Source: Cryobacterium sp. MLB-32
Lineage (GTDB): Bacteria; Actinomycetota; Actinomycetes; Actinomycetales; Microbacteriaceae
Direction of reading: 5' to 3'
Length of the DNA: 63,012 nt
Assembly (NCBI RefSeq): GCF_000738085.1
Contig: NZ_JPRS01000005.1
Coordinates: 1-63,012, forward strand
This document shows, one piece after another, positions 12,238 through 21,563 of this stretch (its first letter is position 1; every line of letters starts with the position of its first letter). The translations under genes and the position numbers were made by a program. Below the pieces are notes generated by a model. It saw nothing but the letters and a program-made list of their open reading frames with translations, did not search any database and had not been told where the DNA came from.

Positions 12238-13971
12238 ATGTTGTGGAAATTGCTGGTGCAGTACCTTCGACCGTACGGGCGGCTGCTGCTGGCCGTCATC
12301 GTCTTTCAGCTTGCCCAGTCGATCGCGTCCCTCTTCCTGCCGACCCTCAACGCCGACATCATCGACAAGGGAGTCGCGACGGGTGACACGGCCTATATTC
12401 TCCGTGTCGGCGGCGTCATGCTCCTCATCACATTCGCGCAAATCCTGTGTGCCGTTGCGGCCGTCTACTTCGGCGCCAAGGTGGCCATGAAGGTCGGCCG
12501 TGACCTTCGTGGCGCCGTCTTCATGCGCGTGGGCGAATTCTCCGAACAGGAAGTGACCCGATTCGGAGCGCCGTCGCTCATCACTCGTTCCACGAACGAC
12601 GTGCAACAGGTGCAGATGCTGGTGCTCACGACGTGCACCATGCTCGTTTCGGCACCGATTCTGTGCGTCGGCGGCGTAATCATGGCCATTCGACAGGATG
12701 TGGAGCTGTCCTGGCTCATCGCGGTGAGCGTACCCATCCTGCTCGTGGCCGTCGGTCTGATCATCATTCGGATGATCCCGCTCTTCCGCAAGATGCAGAC
12801 CCGCATCGATACCGTCAACCGCGTGCTCCGTGAGCAGCTGACGGGCATCCGGGTCGTGCGGGCGTTCGTGCGGGAAGACGTGGAGAGCGCACGCTTCGGT
12901 GTGGCCAACCAGGAGGTGACGGACGTCGCCCTGAGCTCCGGGCGCCTGATGGCGCTGATGTTCCCGATCGTGATGCTCGTCCTCAATGTATCGAGCGTGG
13001 CGGTGATCTGGTTCGGAGCCTTCCGTATCCAGGACGGGTCGATGCAGGTTGGGACCCTGATCGCCTTCCTCAGCTACCTCATGCAGATTCTCATGGCCGT
13101 CATGATGGCCACGTTCATGGCGATCATGATTCCGCGCGCGTCCGTGTCGGGCGACCGGATCAGCGAAGTTCTGGACACCCACTCCAGCGTCGTCCCGCCC
13201 TCGAATCCCGTGAACGAGACGACGGGGCGCGGGGAAATCGAGTTGCTCGACGTGAGTTTCTCCTACCCCGGGGCCGAGCAGCCGGTGCTCAGCAATGTGA
13301 GCTTCATCGCCAGGGCGGGGCACACGACCGCGATCATCGGCAGCACCGGGTCGGGAAAAACGACGCTCGTGAACCTGCTGCCGCGGCTCTTCGATGTCAC
13401 CAGCGGCTCGGTGCTGGTGGACGGTGTCAACGTACGCGATCTCAACCCCGATCTCCTGTGGGGCCATGTCGGTCTCGTGCCGCAGAAGCCGTATCTGTTT
13501 TCCGGCACTGTGCGCAGTAATCTTCAGTACGGCAAGCCGGACGCGACCGAGGCCGAGATCTGGCAGGCGCTGACGACGGCTCAGGCCGCGGATTTCGTCC
13601 GCGAGATGGACGGCGGGCTCGAGGCACCCATTTCTCAGGGCGGCACCAATGTGTCGGGCGGCCAGCGACAGCGACTCGCCATCGCCAGGGCTCTGGTGAA
13701 ACGTCCCCAGCTCTACATTTTCGACGACTCATTGTCCGCACTGGACCTCGCAACGGATGCCCGCCTGCGCCTCGCCCTCAAACACGACATCAGCGGAGCA
13801 ACCATGATCATTGTCGCCCAACGCGTCTCGAGCATCATCGACGCGGACCAGATCCTCGTGCTGGAGGGCGGACGAATCGTCGGTAGCGGCACGCATCCGG
13901 AGCTGCTTGAAACGAATACCACTTATCAGGAAATCGTTGCGTCCCAGCTCACGGCGGAGGAAGCAGCATGA
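12238..13971 (+). CDS. ABC exporter half-transporter 1 (degenerate catalytic Glu)
   Basis: A 577-residue fusion of a six-helix exporter transmembrane domain (about residues 15-300) and an ATPase domain. Walker A is GSTGSGKTT, the signature is the intact VSGGQRQRLAIARAL, and Walker B is YIFDDSLSALD, where the catalytic Glu after the Walker B Asp is replaced by Asp. With the next gene it forms a heterodimer of the multidrug/lipid exporter type. The start ATG follows TAGGAGACCAC, and its 3' end overlaps the next gene by four bases (ATGA). The substrate is unknown; the TetR gene suggests an inducing toxic compound. Confidence 0.93.
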   Translation: MLWKLLVQYLRPYGRLLLAVIVFQLAQSIASLFLPTLNADIIDKGVATGDTAYILRVGGVMLLITFAQILCAVAAVYFGAKVAMKVGRDLRGAVFMRVGEFSEQEVTRFGAPSLITRSTNDVQQVQMLVLTTCTMLVSAPILCVGGVIMAIRQDVELSWLIAVSVPILLVAVGLIIIRMIPLFRKMQTRIDTVNRVLREQLTGIRVVRAFVREDVESARFGVANQEVTDVALSSGRLMALMFPIVMLVLNVSSVAVIWFGAFRIQDGSMQVGTLIAFLSYLMQILMAVMMATFMAIMIPRASVSGDRISEVLDTHSSVVPPSNPVNETTGRGEIELLDVSFSYPGAEQPVLSNVSFIARAGHTTAIIGSTGSGKTTLVNLLPRLFDVTSGSVLVDGVNVRDLNPDLLWGHVGLVPQKPYLFSGTVRSNLQYGKPDATEAEIWQALTTAQAADFVREMDGGLEAPISQGGTNVSGGQRQRLAIARALVKRPQLYIFDDSLSALDLATDARLRLALKHDISGATMIIVAQRVSSIIDADQILVLEGGRIVGSGTHPELLETNTTYQEIVASQLTAEEAA

Positions 13972-15932
13972 GCGAGTCGACGACAAAAGACGCGCCGCCG
14001 CCCCGCCCACCGCGCGGGCACGGCCCATTCGGCGGGATGAATCTTCCCGCCGAAAAGTCGCAGAACTTCTCGGCGTCGGGCAAACGACTCCTCGGTAAGC
14101 TCCGTCCGGAGCGGCTCTGGCTCGGTCTGGTATTCGCGCTCGCTGTCGTCAGCGTCACCTTCGCTGTTCTCGGCCCCCGATTGCTCGGTGAAGGAACCAA
14201 CCTGATCTTCTCCGGCGTGGTGTCGAAGTCCCTGCCGGCGGGGGAGACTCAGGCGCAGGTGATCGCCCAGCTGCAGGCCGCCGGCAAGACCAGCCAGGCC
14301 GACATGCTCAGCGGCATGACCCTGACCCCCGGGGTCGGGATCGATTTCGCGATGCTCTCGACCGTGCTGTTCTGGGCCCTGGCGCTCTACGTGATGTCTT
14401 CGGTGTTCAGCTGGCTCCAGGCCTTCGTGCTGAACGGAGTCGTGCAGCGCACCATCTACCGCCTGCGTGAAGAGATCGAAGCGAAGATCAACCGGCTGCC
14501 GCTCAACTACTTTGATTCGCGGCAGCGCGGTGACCTGCTCAGTCGGGTAACGAACGACGTCGACAACATCTCGCAGAGCATGCAGCAGACGCTGAGTCAG
14601 GCGGTCACGAGCCTGCTGACGGTTGTGGGCGTCATCGTGATGATGTTGCTGCTGTCGCCGCTGCTTGCGCTGATCGCCCTCGTCACCGTGCCCCTGACCC
14701 TCGTGATCACGATGGTCATCGCCAAGCGATCGCAGAATTTGTTCGTCGCGCAGTGGAAGCACACCGGCGAACTCAACGGTCAGATCGAGGAAACCTTCAC
14801 GGGACATGCCCTCGTGAAGGTGTTCGGTCGCCAGCGCGAGGTGGAGCAACGCTTCTCAGCCAAGAACGAGGAGCTTTATGGAGCGAGTTTCGGCGCCCAG
14901 TTCGTCAGCGGCCTGATCATGCCGGCGATGACATTTGTCGGCAACCTCGTGTACGTGGCCATCGCCGTTGTGGGCGGGCTTCAGGTGGCATCCGGTGCCA
15001 TGCAACTCGGTGACGTGCAGGCCTTCATCCAATACTCACGGCAGTTCACGCAACCGCTCGCCCAGCTCGGCTCGATGGCGAACCTGCTGCAGTCGGGTGT
15101 CGCCTCCGCCGAGCGGGTCTTTGAACTGCTCGACGCCGACGAACAAAGTCCCGATCCTGACCCGGCCGAGTCGCCGACCGACGTGCACGGGCGTCTCGTC
15201 TTCGAGGACGTCTCGTTTCGCTACACCGAGGACAAGCCGCTCATCCAGAATCTCAGCCTGGTGGCGGAACCGGGTCAGACCGTGGCAATCGTGGGACCGA
15301 CGGGTGCCGGCAAGACCACACTCGTCAACCTGATGATGCGCTTTTATGAGATCGAGTCTGGCCGGATTCTGCTCGATGGCGTCGACGTGGCTCGGATGAC
15401 CCGCGATGACCTGCGCGGTCGGATGGGCATGGTGCTTCAGGACACGTGGCTGTTCGGCGGGACCATTCGGGAGAACATCGCCTACGGTCGTCCGGATGCC
15501 ACCGAGGAGCAGATCATGGCAGCGGCCACGGCAACCTACGTCGACCGCTTCGTTCATATGCTGCCGGACGGCTACGACACCGTGCTCGACGACGACGGCA
15601 GCAATGTGAGCGCGGGGGAGATGCAGCTGCTCACGATCGCTCGGGCGTTCCTCGCCAAGCCGAGTGTGCTTATCCTCGACGAGGCCACCAGCTCCGTCGA
15701 CACCCGCACGGAGGTGCTCGTGCAGAAGGCGATGAGCGCCCTGCGCGCCGAGCGCACGAGTTTCGTGATCGCGCACCGGCTCTCGACGATTCGCGACGCC
15801 GACCTCATCCTCGTGATGGATTCGGGCCGCATCGTGGAACAGGGCACCCACGCCGCCCTGCTGGCGGCCGGCGGCGCCTATCACGCGCTTTACGCCGCGC
15901 AGTTTGCCGCTCCCGTGTCGGACGAGGTGTAA
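13968..15932 (+). CDS. ABC exporter half-transporter 2 (degenerate signature motif)
   Basis: A 654-residue partner half-transporter. It starts with a proline-rich cytoplasmic tail, then the transmembrane domain (with the typical loop LNYFDSRQRGDLLSRVTNDV), then the ATPase with Walker A GPTGAGKTT and canonical Walker B LILDEATSSVD. The signature is VSAGEMQLLTIARAF instead of LSGGQ. In the dimer this altered signature faces the altered Walker B of partner 1, so one ATP site is non-consensus and the other (partner 2 Walker A/B plus partner 1 signature) is complete, as in characterised heterodimeric exporters. Confidence 0.93.
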   Translation: MSESTTKDAPPPRPPRGHGPFGGMNLPAEKSQNFSASGKRLLGKLRPERLWLGLVFALAVVSVTFAVLGPRLLGEGTNLIFSGVVSKSLPAGETQAQVIAQLQAAGKTSQADMLSGMTLTPGVGIDFAMLSTVLFWALALYVMSSVFSWLQAFVLNGVVQRTIYRLREEIEAKINRLPLNYFDSRQRGDLLSRVTNDVDNISQSMQQTLSQAVTSLLTVVGVIVMMLLLSPLLALIALVTVPLTLVITMVIAKRSQNLFVAQWKHTGELNGQIEETFTGHALVKVFGRQREVEQRFSAKNEELYGASFGAQFVSGLIMPAMTFVGNLVYVAIAVVGGLQVASGAMQLGDVQAFIQYSRQFTQPLAQLGSMANLLQSGVASAERVFELLDADEQSPDPDPAESPTDVHGRLVFEDVSFRYTEDKPLIQNLSLVAEPGQTVAIVGPTGAGKTTLVNLMMRFYEIESGRILLDGVDVARMTRDDLRGRMGMVLQDTWLFGGTIRENIAYGRPDATEEQIMAAATATYVDRFVHMLPDGYDTVLDDDGSNVSAGEMQLLTIARAFLAKPSVLILDEATSSVDTRTEVLVQKAMSALRAERTSFVIAHRLSTIRDADLILVMDSGRIVEQGTHAALLAAGGAYHALYAAQFAAPVSDEV

Positions 15933-16053
15933 CGCCTCAGGAGGCACGGCGCGCCGCGTTCGCTCCACCTCCACAGACACGACGGGGCTCACGTTCTGCA
16001 CACATTGACCGTCTGGCATCCCTGAACCGGTGTCGGACGGGCACAGTGTTGGC

Positions 16054-17237
16054 ATGCAGCCGACCATCGTCAAGACCAGGAAAGCGTCTGACTTCCTGGC
16101 ACTCGTTCCCCAGCTCGTCGGGTTCCTCCCCGAGCAGAGCCTGGTTCTCGTTGCCTTTCGGGGCAACCGCACCTGCGGTGCGCTCCGATTCAACCTGCCC
16201 GACACCGACGCCCCTCTGAAAGTGCACAAGCGGATTGCCACGACCCTGGTGGGGACCCTGTGCAAGATACCCGGCGTCGATGCGGTCGTTCCCGTTGTCT
16301 ACACGGGCGACTGCTTCGCCGCGGTAGGGGGAATGCCCCAGGAAGATTTTCTGGGGTGTCTGATGAAGCGGGCGGAGATGAGCGGCTTTCTTGTTCGTGA
16401 TGCCCTGTGCGTGGCAGCGGATGCGTGGGGGTCCTACTGTGACCCGAACTGTCCGGCGAGCGGGCGCCGCTCGGGGAGATATCCGCTTCGCAGATTCATG
16501 AGGCGATTCCGGCGTCGGAGCGCCGAACGCTGGGAACCCTGCACAGTGGGGCGGAGCTCCCGCGCATCACGCCCACCGTGCGAGACCGTGTGCTTCAGGC
16601 CTACCGTCGGTACCAGCGCTTGGACCCGCCGGGAGCGCCGCAGCCGGAACTAATTCCGGCGGTGGGCGACATTCTCGATCCCGTCGACATCGCCGAGGCC
16701 GCGCTGACCTGGACTGCTCCCGGACCCGATGACGTGGCTCGGTTACTCTACGTGGTGCAGAGCCCGGCGCACCGGGACCAGATCATGGTGCAATTCGCCT
16801 TTGGGCGGGAGACGGGTGTTCAGGCGTGGCGGATGAACCAGGCCTACCTCGCCCTCCAGCGAGCGACGGGTCGAAGCCTCGATGACATCGTCGCCGCGGA
16901 GGTGGAGGGTGATGCACCGCCGGAGGCCGGGAGACTCGGCGACCTCATGCTCGGGCAATGTGCCGACAGACCGAATCACGGCCGGACCGAGGCGGCGATC
17001 ACCCTGCTCAAGACGGTTGTCGCGAGCGCCCCGCGGCGGTGTCGACCCGCGCCGCTCTGCATGCTCGCCTGGTTGTCGTGGACGCTGGGACGTGGTTCCG
17101 TCGCCGGTATCTTCGTCGAGCTGGCGCTGACCATCGATCCGACATACGGGATGGCGTTGCTGCTCAACACGGTGGTGTGCTCGGGCATGTTGCCGGAGTG
17201 GGCCTACGCGGTGCCGCCCGACGAGGCGGCCAGTTGA
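16054..17237 (+). CDS. DUF4192 domain protein, interrupted by a frameshift
   Basis: An actinobacterial protein family of unknown function. The first part (from ATG 16054: MQPTIVKTRKASDFLALVPQ, then LVGFLPEQSLVLVAF) is typical of DUF4192. The frame breaks at about 16456-16458: after DPNCPA the next frame gives ERAPLGEISASQIHEAIPAS and continues through RVLQAYRRYQRLDPPG to TGA 17237. One missing base repairs the gene to about 394 residues. It converges with the Lrp gene, one base separating the stops, with no terminator hairpin between them. Confidence 0.78.
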
Positions 17238-17238
17238 G

Positions 17239-17727
17239 CTACTGCTCGCCCAGCGCCCAGTCGTGGAACTGCGAACGCATCGTGAGATAAACGAACGTTT
17301 CTGTCGACACGACACCCGGCAGCGTGCGGATCTGCGAGTTGAGCACCTCGAGAAGTGCTGAATCGTCGGTGCAAATGACCTCGACGAGAATGTCGAATGA
17401 CCCCGCGGTCAGCACGACGGCACCGACGGCGGCGAGTCGGGCAAGCTGGTCGGCAATCACCCGAGTATCGCCGCTCGCCGTTATCCCGATCAGAGCGCGG
17501 CGGTCGAAGCCGAGCTGGTCGGGATTGATCACGGCGACCACCTGCACCACCCGCGCGTCGGTGAGCTTCTGCACGCGCTGCCGCACGGCCGCCTCGCTCA
17601 GTCCGACCGCCTTCCCGATCTCGGCGTAGGACCGGCGACCGTCTGCCTGCAACTGCTCGATGATGTGGCGCGACAGTGTGTCCAGGTGCAGGGGCTGGTC
17701 CGAGTGCACGCTCGCGGCAGTTGTCAT
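17239..17727 (-). CDS. Lrp/AsnC-family transcriptional regulator
   Basis: A 162-residue feast/famine regulator. The N-terminal winged helix-turn-helix covers about residues 15-62 (IIEQLQADGRRSYAEIGKAV then GLSEAAVRQRVQKL) and the C-terminal RAM ligand-sensing domain about residues 75-150. ATG 17727 is chosen because it gives the standard family length; the frame is open far upstream without coding character. A weak -10 (CAGACT) lies six bases before the ATG. Lrp proteins sense amino acids; the ligand and targets here are unknown. Confidence 0.9.
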   Translation of the reverse strand: MTTAASVHSDQPLHLDTLSRHIIEQLQADGRRSYAEIGKAVGLSEAAVRQRVQKLTDARVVQVVAVINPDQLGFDRRALIGITASGDTRVIADQLARLAAVGAVVLTAGSFDILVEVICTDDSALLEVLNSQIRTLPGVVSTETFVYLTMRSQFHDWALGEQ

Positions 17728-17884
17728 GCCACGAGTCTGGCAAGCCGCACGCCAGGCGGCAAGGGACGAGGCCGATCTGGCGACGGGATCGCCCGTCGGA
17801 CGAGTGGACCGGTGTTCTCGGCCAGGGGAGCACATACTGGAGAGGTGACCGGGTTCGGTCTCCGACGAAGACGAGGCGGCTCGA

Positions 17885-19084
17885 ATGACGGCACACTCCC
17901 CGAGAAGCAGAACCGCCGGCCGCGTGGGATGTGCCCTCCGGCCAGGCGTCGCACCCGACTGGACCTTCGTGGTCGGACGGGACTTTCTGGCGGCGGTGCC
18001 GGTCTCGACGAGCGCGCACGTGTTGGAATCCCTGCGGGATCTCGACGAACAATCGGCCGCCGTGTCCCGTGAGGATGTATTGGCGCGGCTTTCATCGCAG
18101 GAGTCCGTCGCGAGCCTCGTCGTGGCGGTTCCGGGTGAGGCGACCGACGCGGACGGTGTCCCGGTGGCCGTGTATGTGCGGGGCCCGATCGTCGTCGACG
18201 TCTTCTCGATCGGAGGATCCCGCCGGATCTCAGACGGCGGTAGGGAAGACGGGCTCCGTGCGGACTTCCTGGCCGTCACCGGTGTGGTCATCGGTTCCCC
18301 GCTGGCGGACCGGGTGAATCCCGCCGAGCTTCGGTCAGGCCAGGCCATCGGCCTCGGCGCTATATCCGGAAGCGCCCTGTTGTGGTCGGCATCGTTTCGG
18401 GCAGAGTCGCCGTATGGTTCAGACGAAGCGGCCGGCCCTCTGCCGGTGCCCGCATCGGTTGCGACCGCCCCCGACGCGACCGCCCCCGACGCGACCGCCC
18501 CCGACTCGAGTGCACCCGACTCGAGTGCACCCGACTGGAGTGCAGCCGGCCAGCCGGCACCGGTCGCTGCTCGAGGGGCGGCATCCGATGTCGGGTTCGG
18601 TGACACGATCCTGCGCCCGCCGCTCGCGCCCCGTCCATCGCTGACCGCTCGGGCGGGGCAGCAGGACGGCGACACCGTGCTCCGCACCCCCGTGCGCTCT
18701 CGCTCGCCTCGGGCGCAGGCCACCCCCGAGGAGGAGCCGACACCCATCCCGCGATACGGGTTCCGCCTTCCGGACGGGTCGGAACGGCGCCTGGACGCCG
18801 TCTATCGCCTGGGACGACGGCCGCTGCCCTCACGGGTCGGGGACGGGCGACCGGCGCGGTTGATCACCATCTCGTCCGAGACCTCCGCCGTCTCGGCAAC
18901 GCACATCGAAATTCGACAAGACGGGGATTCCGTCGTGGTCACTGACGTAGGCTCGACCAACGGCACAACGGTCTTTCCCCCGCGCGGACGTCGACAACGT
19001 CTGCGCGCGGGGCAATCCCTCGCCGTGCGCCCCGGTACGAGGGTCGACATCGGGGACGGTAATATCATCGAAGTCCTCCGATGA
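17885..19084 (+). CDS. FHA-domain protein, first gene of the PP2C/kinase/EccC cluster
   Basis: A 399-residue cytoplasmic protein. The C-terminal about 100 residues form an FHA phosphothreonine-binding domain (YRLGRRPLPSR, then SAVSATHIEIRQDGDSVVVT and DVGSTNGTTVFPPRG). The N-terminal about 190 residues form a separate domain of unknown function. A low-complexity linker (residues about 193-222) is built from APDAT/APDSS repeats. ATG 17885 is the first start in frame. The PP2C phosphatase follows 51 bases later and the kinase after that, so it probably docks on phosphorylated cluster proteins. Confidence 0.85.
   Translation: MTAHSPRSRTAGRVGCALRPGVAPDWTFVVGRDFLAAVPVSTSAHVLESLRDLDEQSAAVSREDVLARLSSQESVASLVVAVPGEATDADGVPVAVYVRGPIVVDVFSIGGSRRISDGGREDGLRADFLAVTGVVIGSPLADRVNPAELRSGQAIGLGAISGSALLWSASFRAESPYGSDEAAGPLPVPASVATAPDATAPDATAPDSSAPDSSAPDWSAAGQPAPVAARGAASDVGFGDTILRPPLAPRPSLTARAGQQDGDTVLRTPVRSRSPRAQATPEEEPTPIPRYGFRLPDGSERRLDAVYRLGRRPLPSRVGDGRPARLITISSETSAVSATHIEIRQDGDSVVVTDVGSTNGTTVFPPRGRRQRLRAGQSLAVRPGTRVDIGDGNIIEVLR
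18461..18550 (+). repeat. 15-bp tandem repeats in the FHA gene linker
   Basis: Three copies of gcgaccgcccccgac (18461, 18476, 18491), two of tcgagtgcacccgac (18506, 18521) and one degenerate copy (18536). All are in frame and give five-residue repeats APDAT/APDSS/APDWS between the two protein domains. Confidence 0.92.
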
Positions 19085-19135
19085 ACCTGGAGTACCGCTC
19101 ATTCTCCGCAGATTCGACGTTGGAAGGCATCACCC

Positions 19136-19969
19136 GTGACCCAGATTGGTCAAAGCTCAACCGAATTCACGGTTGAGCTGCCCTCCACGCGAACGAACGT
19201 CACCCTCGCCTGGGCCGCGCTGACGGATGTCGGACACCGCCGTGAGGTCAACGAAGACAGCTTGCTGGCCTCACCCCCGATCTTCGCGGTCGCCGATGGT
19301 ATGGGGGGCCACTCCGCCGGGGATGTGGCCAGTGATGCCGTGGTCACCCGCCTCGCCGAGCACAGCGGAAAGCCCGTGCTCGACGCGCAATCCATTGATG
19401 CAGCGCTCAGCCAGGCCGTTATCGACATGAAATCTGCTCCCGGCGTGACCGATCAGGGAACCGGCACGACCGTCACGGGCGTCGCGCTCGCCGTGGTGTC
19501 GGGTAACCCCAGCTGGATTGCCTTTAACATCGGGGACTCCCGCGTCTACCAACTCAACGCCGGCGTTCTCGAGCAGGTCACCACCGACCATTCCGTGGTT
19601 CAGGAACTCTTCACTGCCGGGCGCATCACTCGCGAAGAGGCCGAGGTACACCCCCAGGGCAACATCATCACGCGCGCGGTCGGCTTTCATGAACCGCCCA
19701 TTCCCGACTACCTGATCCTGCCCCTGCAGCCGGGAATGCGCATCCTGGTGTGCTCGGATGGATTGTCCAAGGAAATCACCTCGTATGGCATCCGGCACTT
19801 CCTCATGTCCAACCCCAAGGCCGCCGACGCCGCTGAAGCGCTCGTCGATGCCGCGCTCGACAACGGGGGCCGCGACAACGTCACGGTCATCGTCGTGGAT
19901 GTGCTCGGTGTGACCGCCGCACCCGAGACCGCCGACGTTCCCGCGAACGCGGACGCCGACAAAAACTAA
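19136..19969 (+). CDS. PP2C-family protein Ser/Thr phosphatase
   Basis: A 277-residue soluble metal-dependent phosphatase. The metal-binding and catalytic motifs are all present: TDVGHRREVNEDS, VADGMGGHSAGDVAS, GTGTTVTGVAL, IGDSRVYQL, VCSDGLSKEI and GGRDNVTVIVV. GTG 19136 follows a GGAAGG ribosome binding site. Unlike the PstP type it has no transmembrane segment. Its position between an FHA protein and a membrane kinase suggests that it reverses the phosphorylation made by that kinase. Confidence 0.94.
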   Translation: MTQIGQSSTEFTVELPSTRTNVTLAWAALTDVGHRREVNEDSLLASPPIFAVADGMGGHSAGDVASDAVVTRLAEHSGKPVLDAQSIDAALSQAVIDMKSAPGVTDQGTGTTVTGVALAVVSGNPSWIAFNIGDSRVYQLNAGVLEQVTTDHSVVQELFTAGRITREEAEVHPQGNIITRAVGFHEPPIPDYLILPLQPGMRILVCSDGLSKEITSYGIRHFLMSNPKAADAAEALVDAALDNGGRDNVTVIVVDVLGVTAAPETADVPANADADKN

Positions 19970-20002
19970 GCTTTACCGGCGTAAACGGAGCATTCGTCTG
20001 CT

Positions 20003-20008
20003 TACAAT
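20003..20008 (+). promoter_or_regulatory. Candidate -10 box for the kinase gene
   Basis: TACAAT in the 118-base gap between the phosphatase and kinase genes, about 80 bases before the kinase ATG. A small inverted repeat (taacg-tagc-cgtta) follows at about 20013-20026. A clear -35 box is not seen, so this is tentative. Confidence 0.35.
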
Positions 20009-20087
20009 GAAGGTAACGTAGCCGTTATTTCTGCGGTGCGGGGCCGGTGACGCGTGACTGGCCCACAGGAACAGCACGGAGGCGATC

Positions 20088-21563
20088 ATGTCACGACGTC
20101 TACCGTCGACAGCGCCTTCCCTGCCCGGATTCACCTACGTGCGTGCCCTCGGGTCCGGTGGGTTCGCTGACGTCTTTCTGTTCGAACAGAATCTGCCGCG
20201 ACGCCCGGTCGCGATCAAGGTGCTCCTCGCCGGTGTCGTCACAGACGAGGTGCGCCAGCTGTTTCGCGCCGAGGCGAACGTGATGGCGCAACTGGGTTCG
20301 CATCCGTCCATTCTGACGGTCTTCCAATCCAGCGTCTCCGCCGACGGCCGACCCTATCTGGTGATGGAATATTGCTCGGCCACCCTCAGCCAGCGCTATC
20401 GTTCTGAGCCACTCGCCGTGCCTGAGGTGCTGCGAATCGGCATCAAGATTGCCGGGGCCGTCGAAAGCGCCCACCGCACCGGGGTGCTCCATCGCGACAT
20501 CAAGCCGTCGAACATCCTGATCACGGCCTATGGGCATCCGGTGCTCTCCGACTTCGGGATCGCGGCGACGCTCGCTGATGCGGCGGGCGAAGGCGCGGTG
20601 GATGGCTCCGCTTCCGCCGGGGTGGGCATGTCGATTCCGTGGTCGGCCCCCGAGGTTCTCCACGGTGACGTGGCGGGATCCATCGCCACCGAAGTCTGGG
20701 CGCTCGGAGCCACCCTGTATTCCCTGCTCGCCGGACGATCGCCCTTCGAGGTGCCGGGGGGCGACAACGAATCCGCTGCGCTCATTGCGCGAATCAGCCG
20801 CGCCAAGGTTCCACACATCGACCGCGCCGATGTGCCAGCCCGGCTCGAAGAAATTCTGGCGAGGGCCATGAGTCGTCGGCCTGACCATCGCCAGCACAGC
20901 GTGCTCGAACTCATCCGGGAGCTGCAGTCCGTCGAAGCCGAGTTGGGGCTCACGCAGACACCGCTTGAGGTGTCGGTCGATGACTGGGCACAGGCCACGC
21001 CCGCCGACGAGAGCGATAAGACCCGGATCACCGGGGTATCGGTGGCGGTTCGGCAGCCCGTACGGCGCCGTGCAACCGCACACGCGCACGCTTCCGCGGG
21101 TGCCGTGTCGTCGACTCGAACTCGGGATCTCAGCCGAACTCGTCGCAGCCGGACACAGACGTCCCTCACCGGCAGCCTCCGTTCCGGCCTCGGCGCGGCT
21201 CGTCGGCCGAGAGCACTGATCATGGCTTTCGTGGCCGCGCTCGTGCTGGTGGTGGCCATGGGCGCCACCGCCGTGACGCTGCTCGTGAACAACGATTCCA
21301 CGGGGATTCCGCGCGTCAGCGATATCGTGGGCGCAAACGAGGGCGGCACAATCGTGTTCCGCTGGGCGGACCCGGGAGTGGAGTCGAGCGACACCTACGT
21401 CGTACAGCTGCGAAACGGGGAGAAAAGCATCCAGCGCGGCACGGAATTCGGCGTTGACCCCGACGGCAGCGGGACCGTCTGCGTGACGGTGACGGTCAAC
21501 CGCTCCGGCGCCAGCGGTCAACCGAGCGGCGAAAAATGTGTCGATCCCACGGTGACCGGATGA
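20088..21563 (+). CDS. Membrane Ser/Thr protein kinase (PknB-like) with Fn3-like extracellular tail
   Basis: A 491-residue Hanks-type kinase. The kinase domain (about residues 14-275) has a glycine loop GSGGFADV, the ATP lysine in VAIKVL, the catalytic loop HRDIKPSN, the DFG motif in LSDFGIAA and APE in WSAPEVL. A juxtamembrane Arg/Thr-rich linker follows, then a transmembrane helix (about 380-402). The outer about 90 residues read like a single fibronectin type III-like domain (IVFRWADPGVESSDTYVVQL) rather than PASTA repeats. ATG 20088 follows GGAGG. The stop overlaps the next gene by four bases, tying kinase to surface protein. Confidence 0.93.
   Translation: MSRRLPSTAPSLPGFTYVRALGSGGFADVFLFEQNLPRRPVAIKVLLAGVVTDEVRQLFRAEANVMAQLGSHPSILTVFQSSVSADGRPYLVMEYCSATLSQRYRSEPLAVPEVLRIGIKIAGAVESAHRTGVLHRDIKPSNILITAYGHPVLSDFGIAATLADAAGEGAVDGSASAGVGMSIPWSAPEVLHGDVAGSIATEVWALGATLYSLLAGRSPFEVPGGDNESAALIARISRAKVPHIDRADVPARLEEILARAMSRRPDHRQHSVLELIRELQSVEAELGLTQTPLEVSVDDWAQATPADESDKTRITGVSVAVRQPVRRRATAHAHASAGAVSSTRTRDLSRTRRSRTQTSLTGSLRSGLGAARRPRALIMAFVAALVLVVAMGATAVTLLVNNDSTGIPRVSDIVGANEGGTIVFRWADPGVESSDTYVVQLRNGEKSIQRGTEFGVDPDGSGTVCVTVTVNRSGASGQPSGEKCVDPTVTG

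Noticed and set aside
17845-17884. Earlier GTG start (17845) for the first FHA gene, preceded by a -10-like CATACT six bases upstream
   Set aside because: It is in a different frame from the FHA protein and would need another indel; ATG 17885 is the first start in the coding frame.
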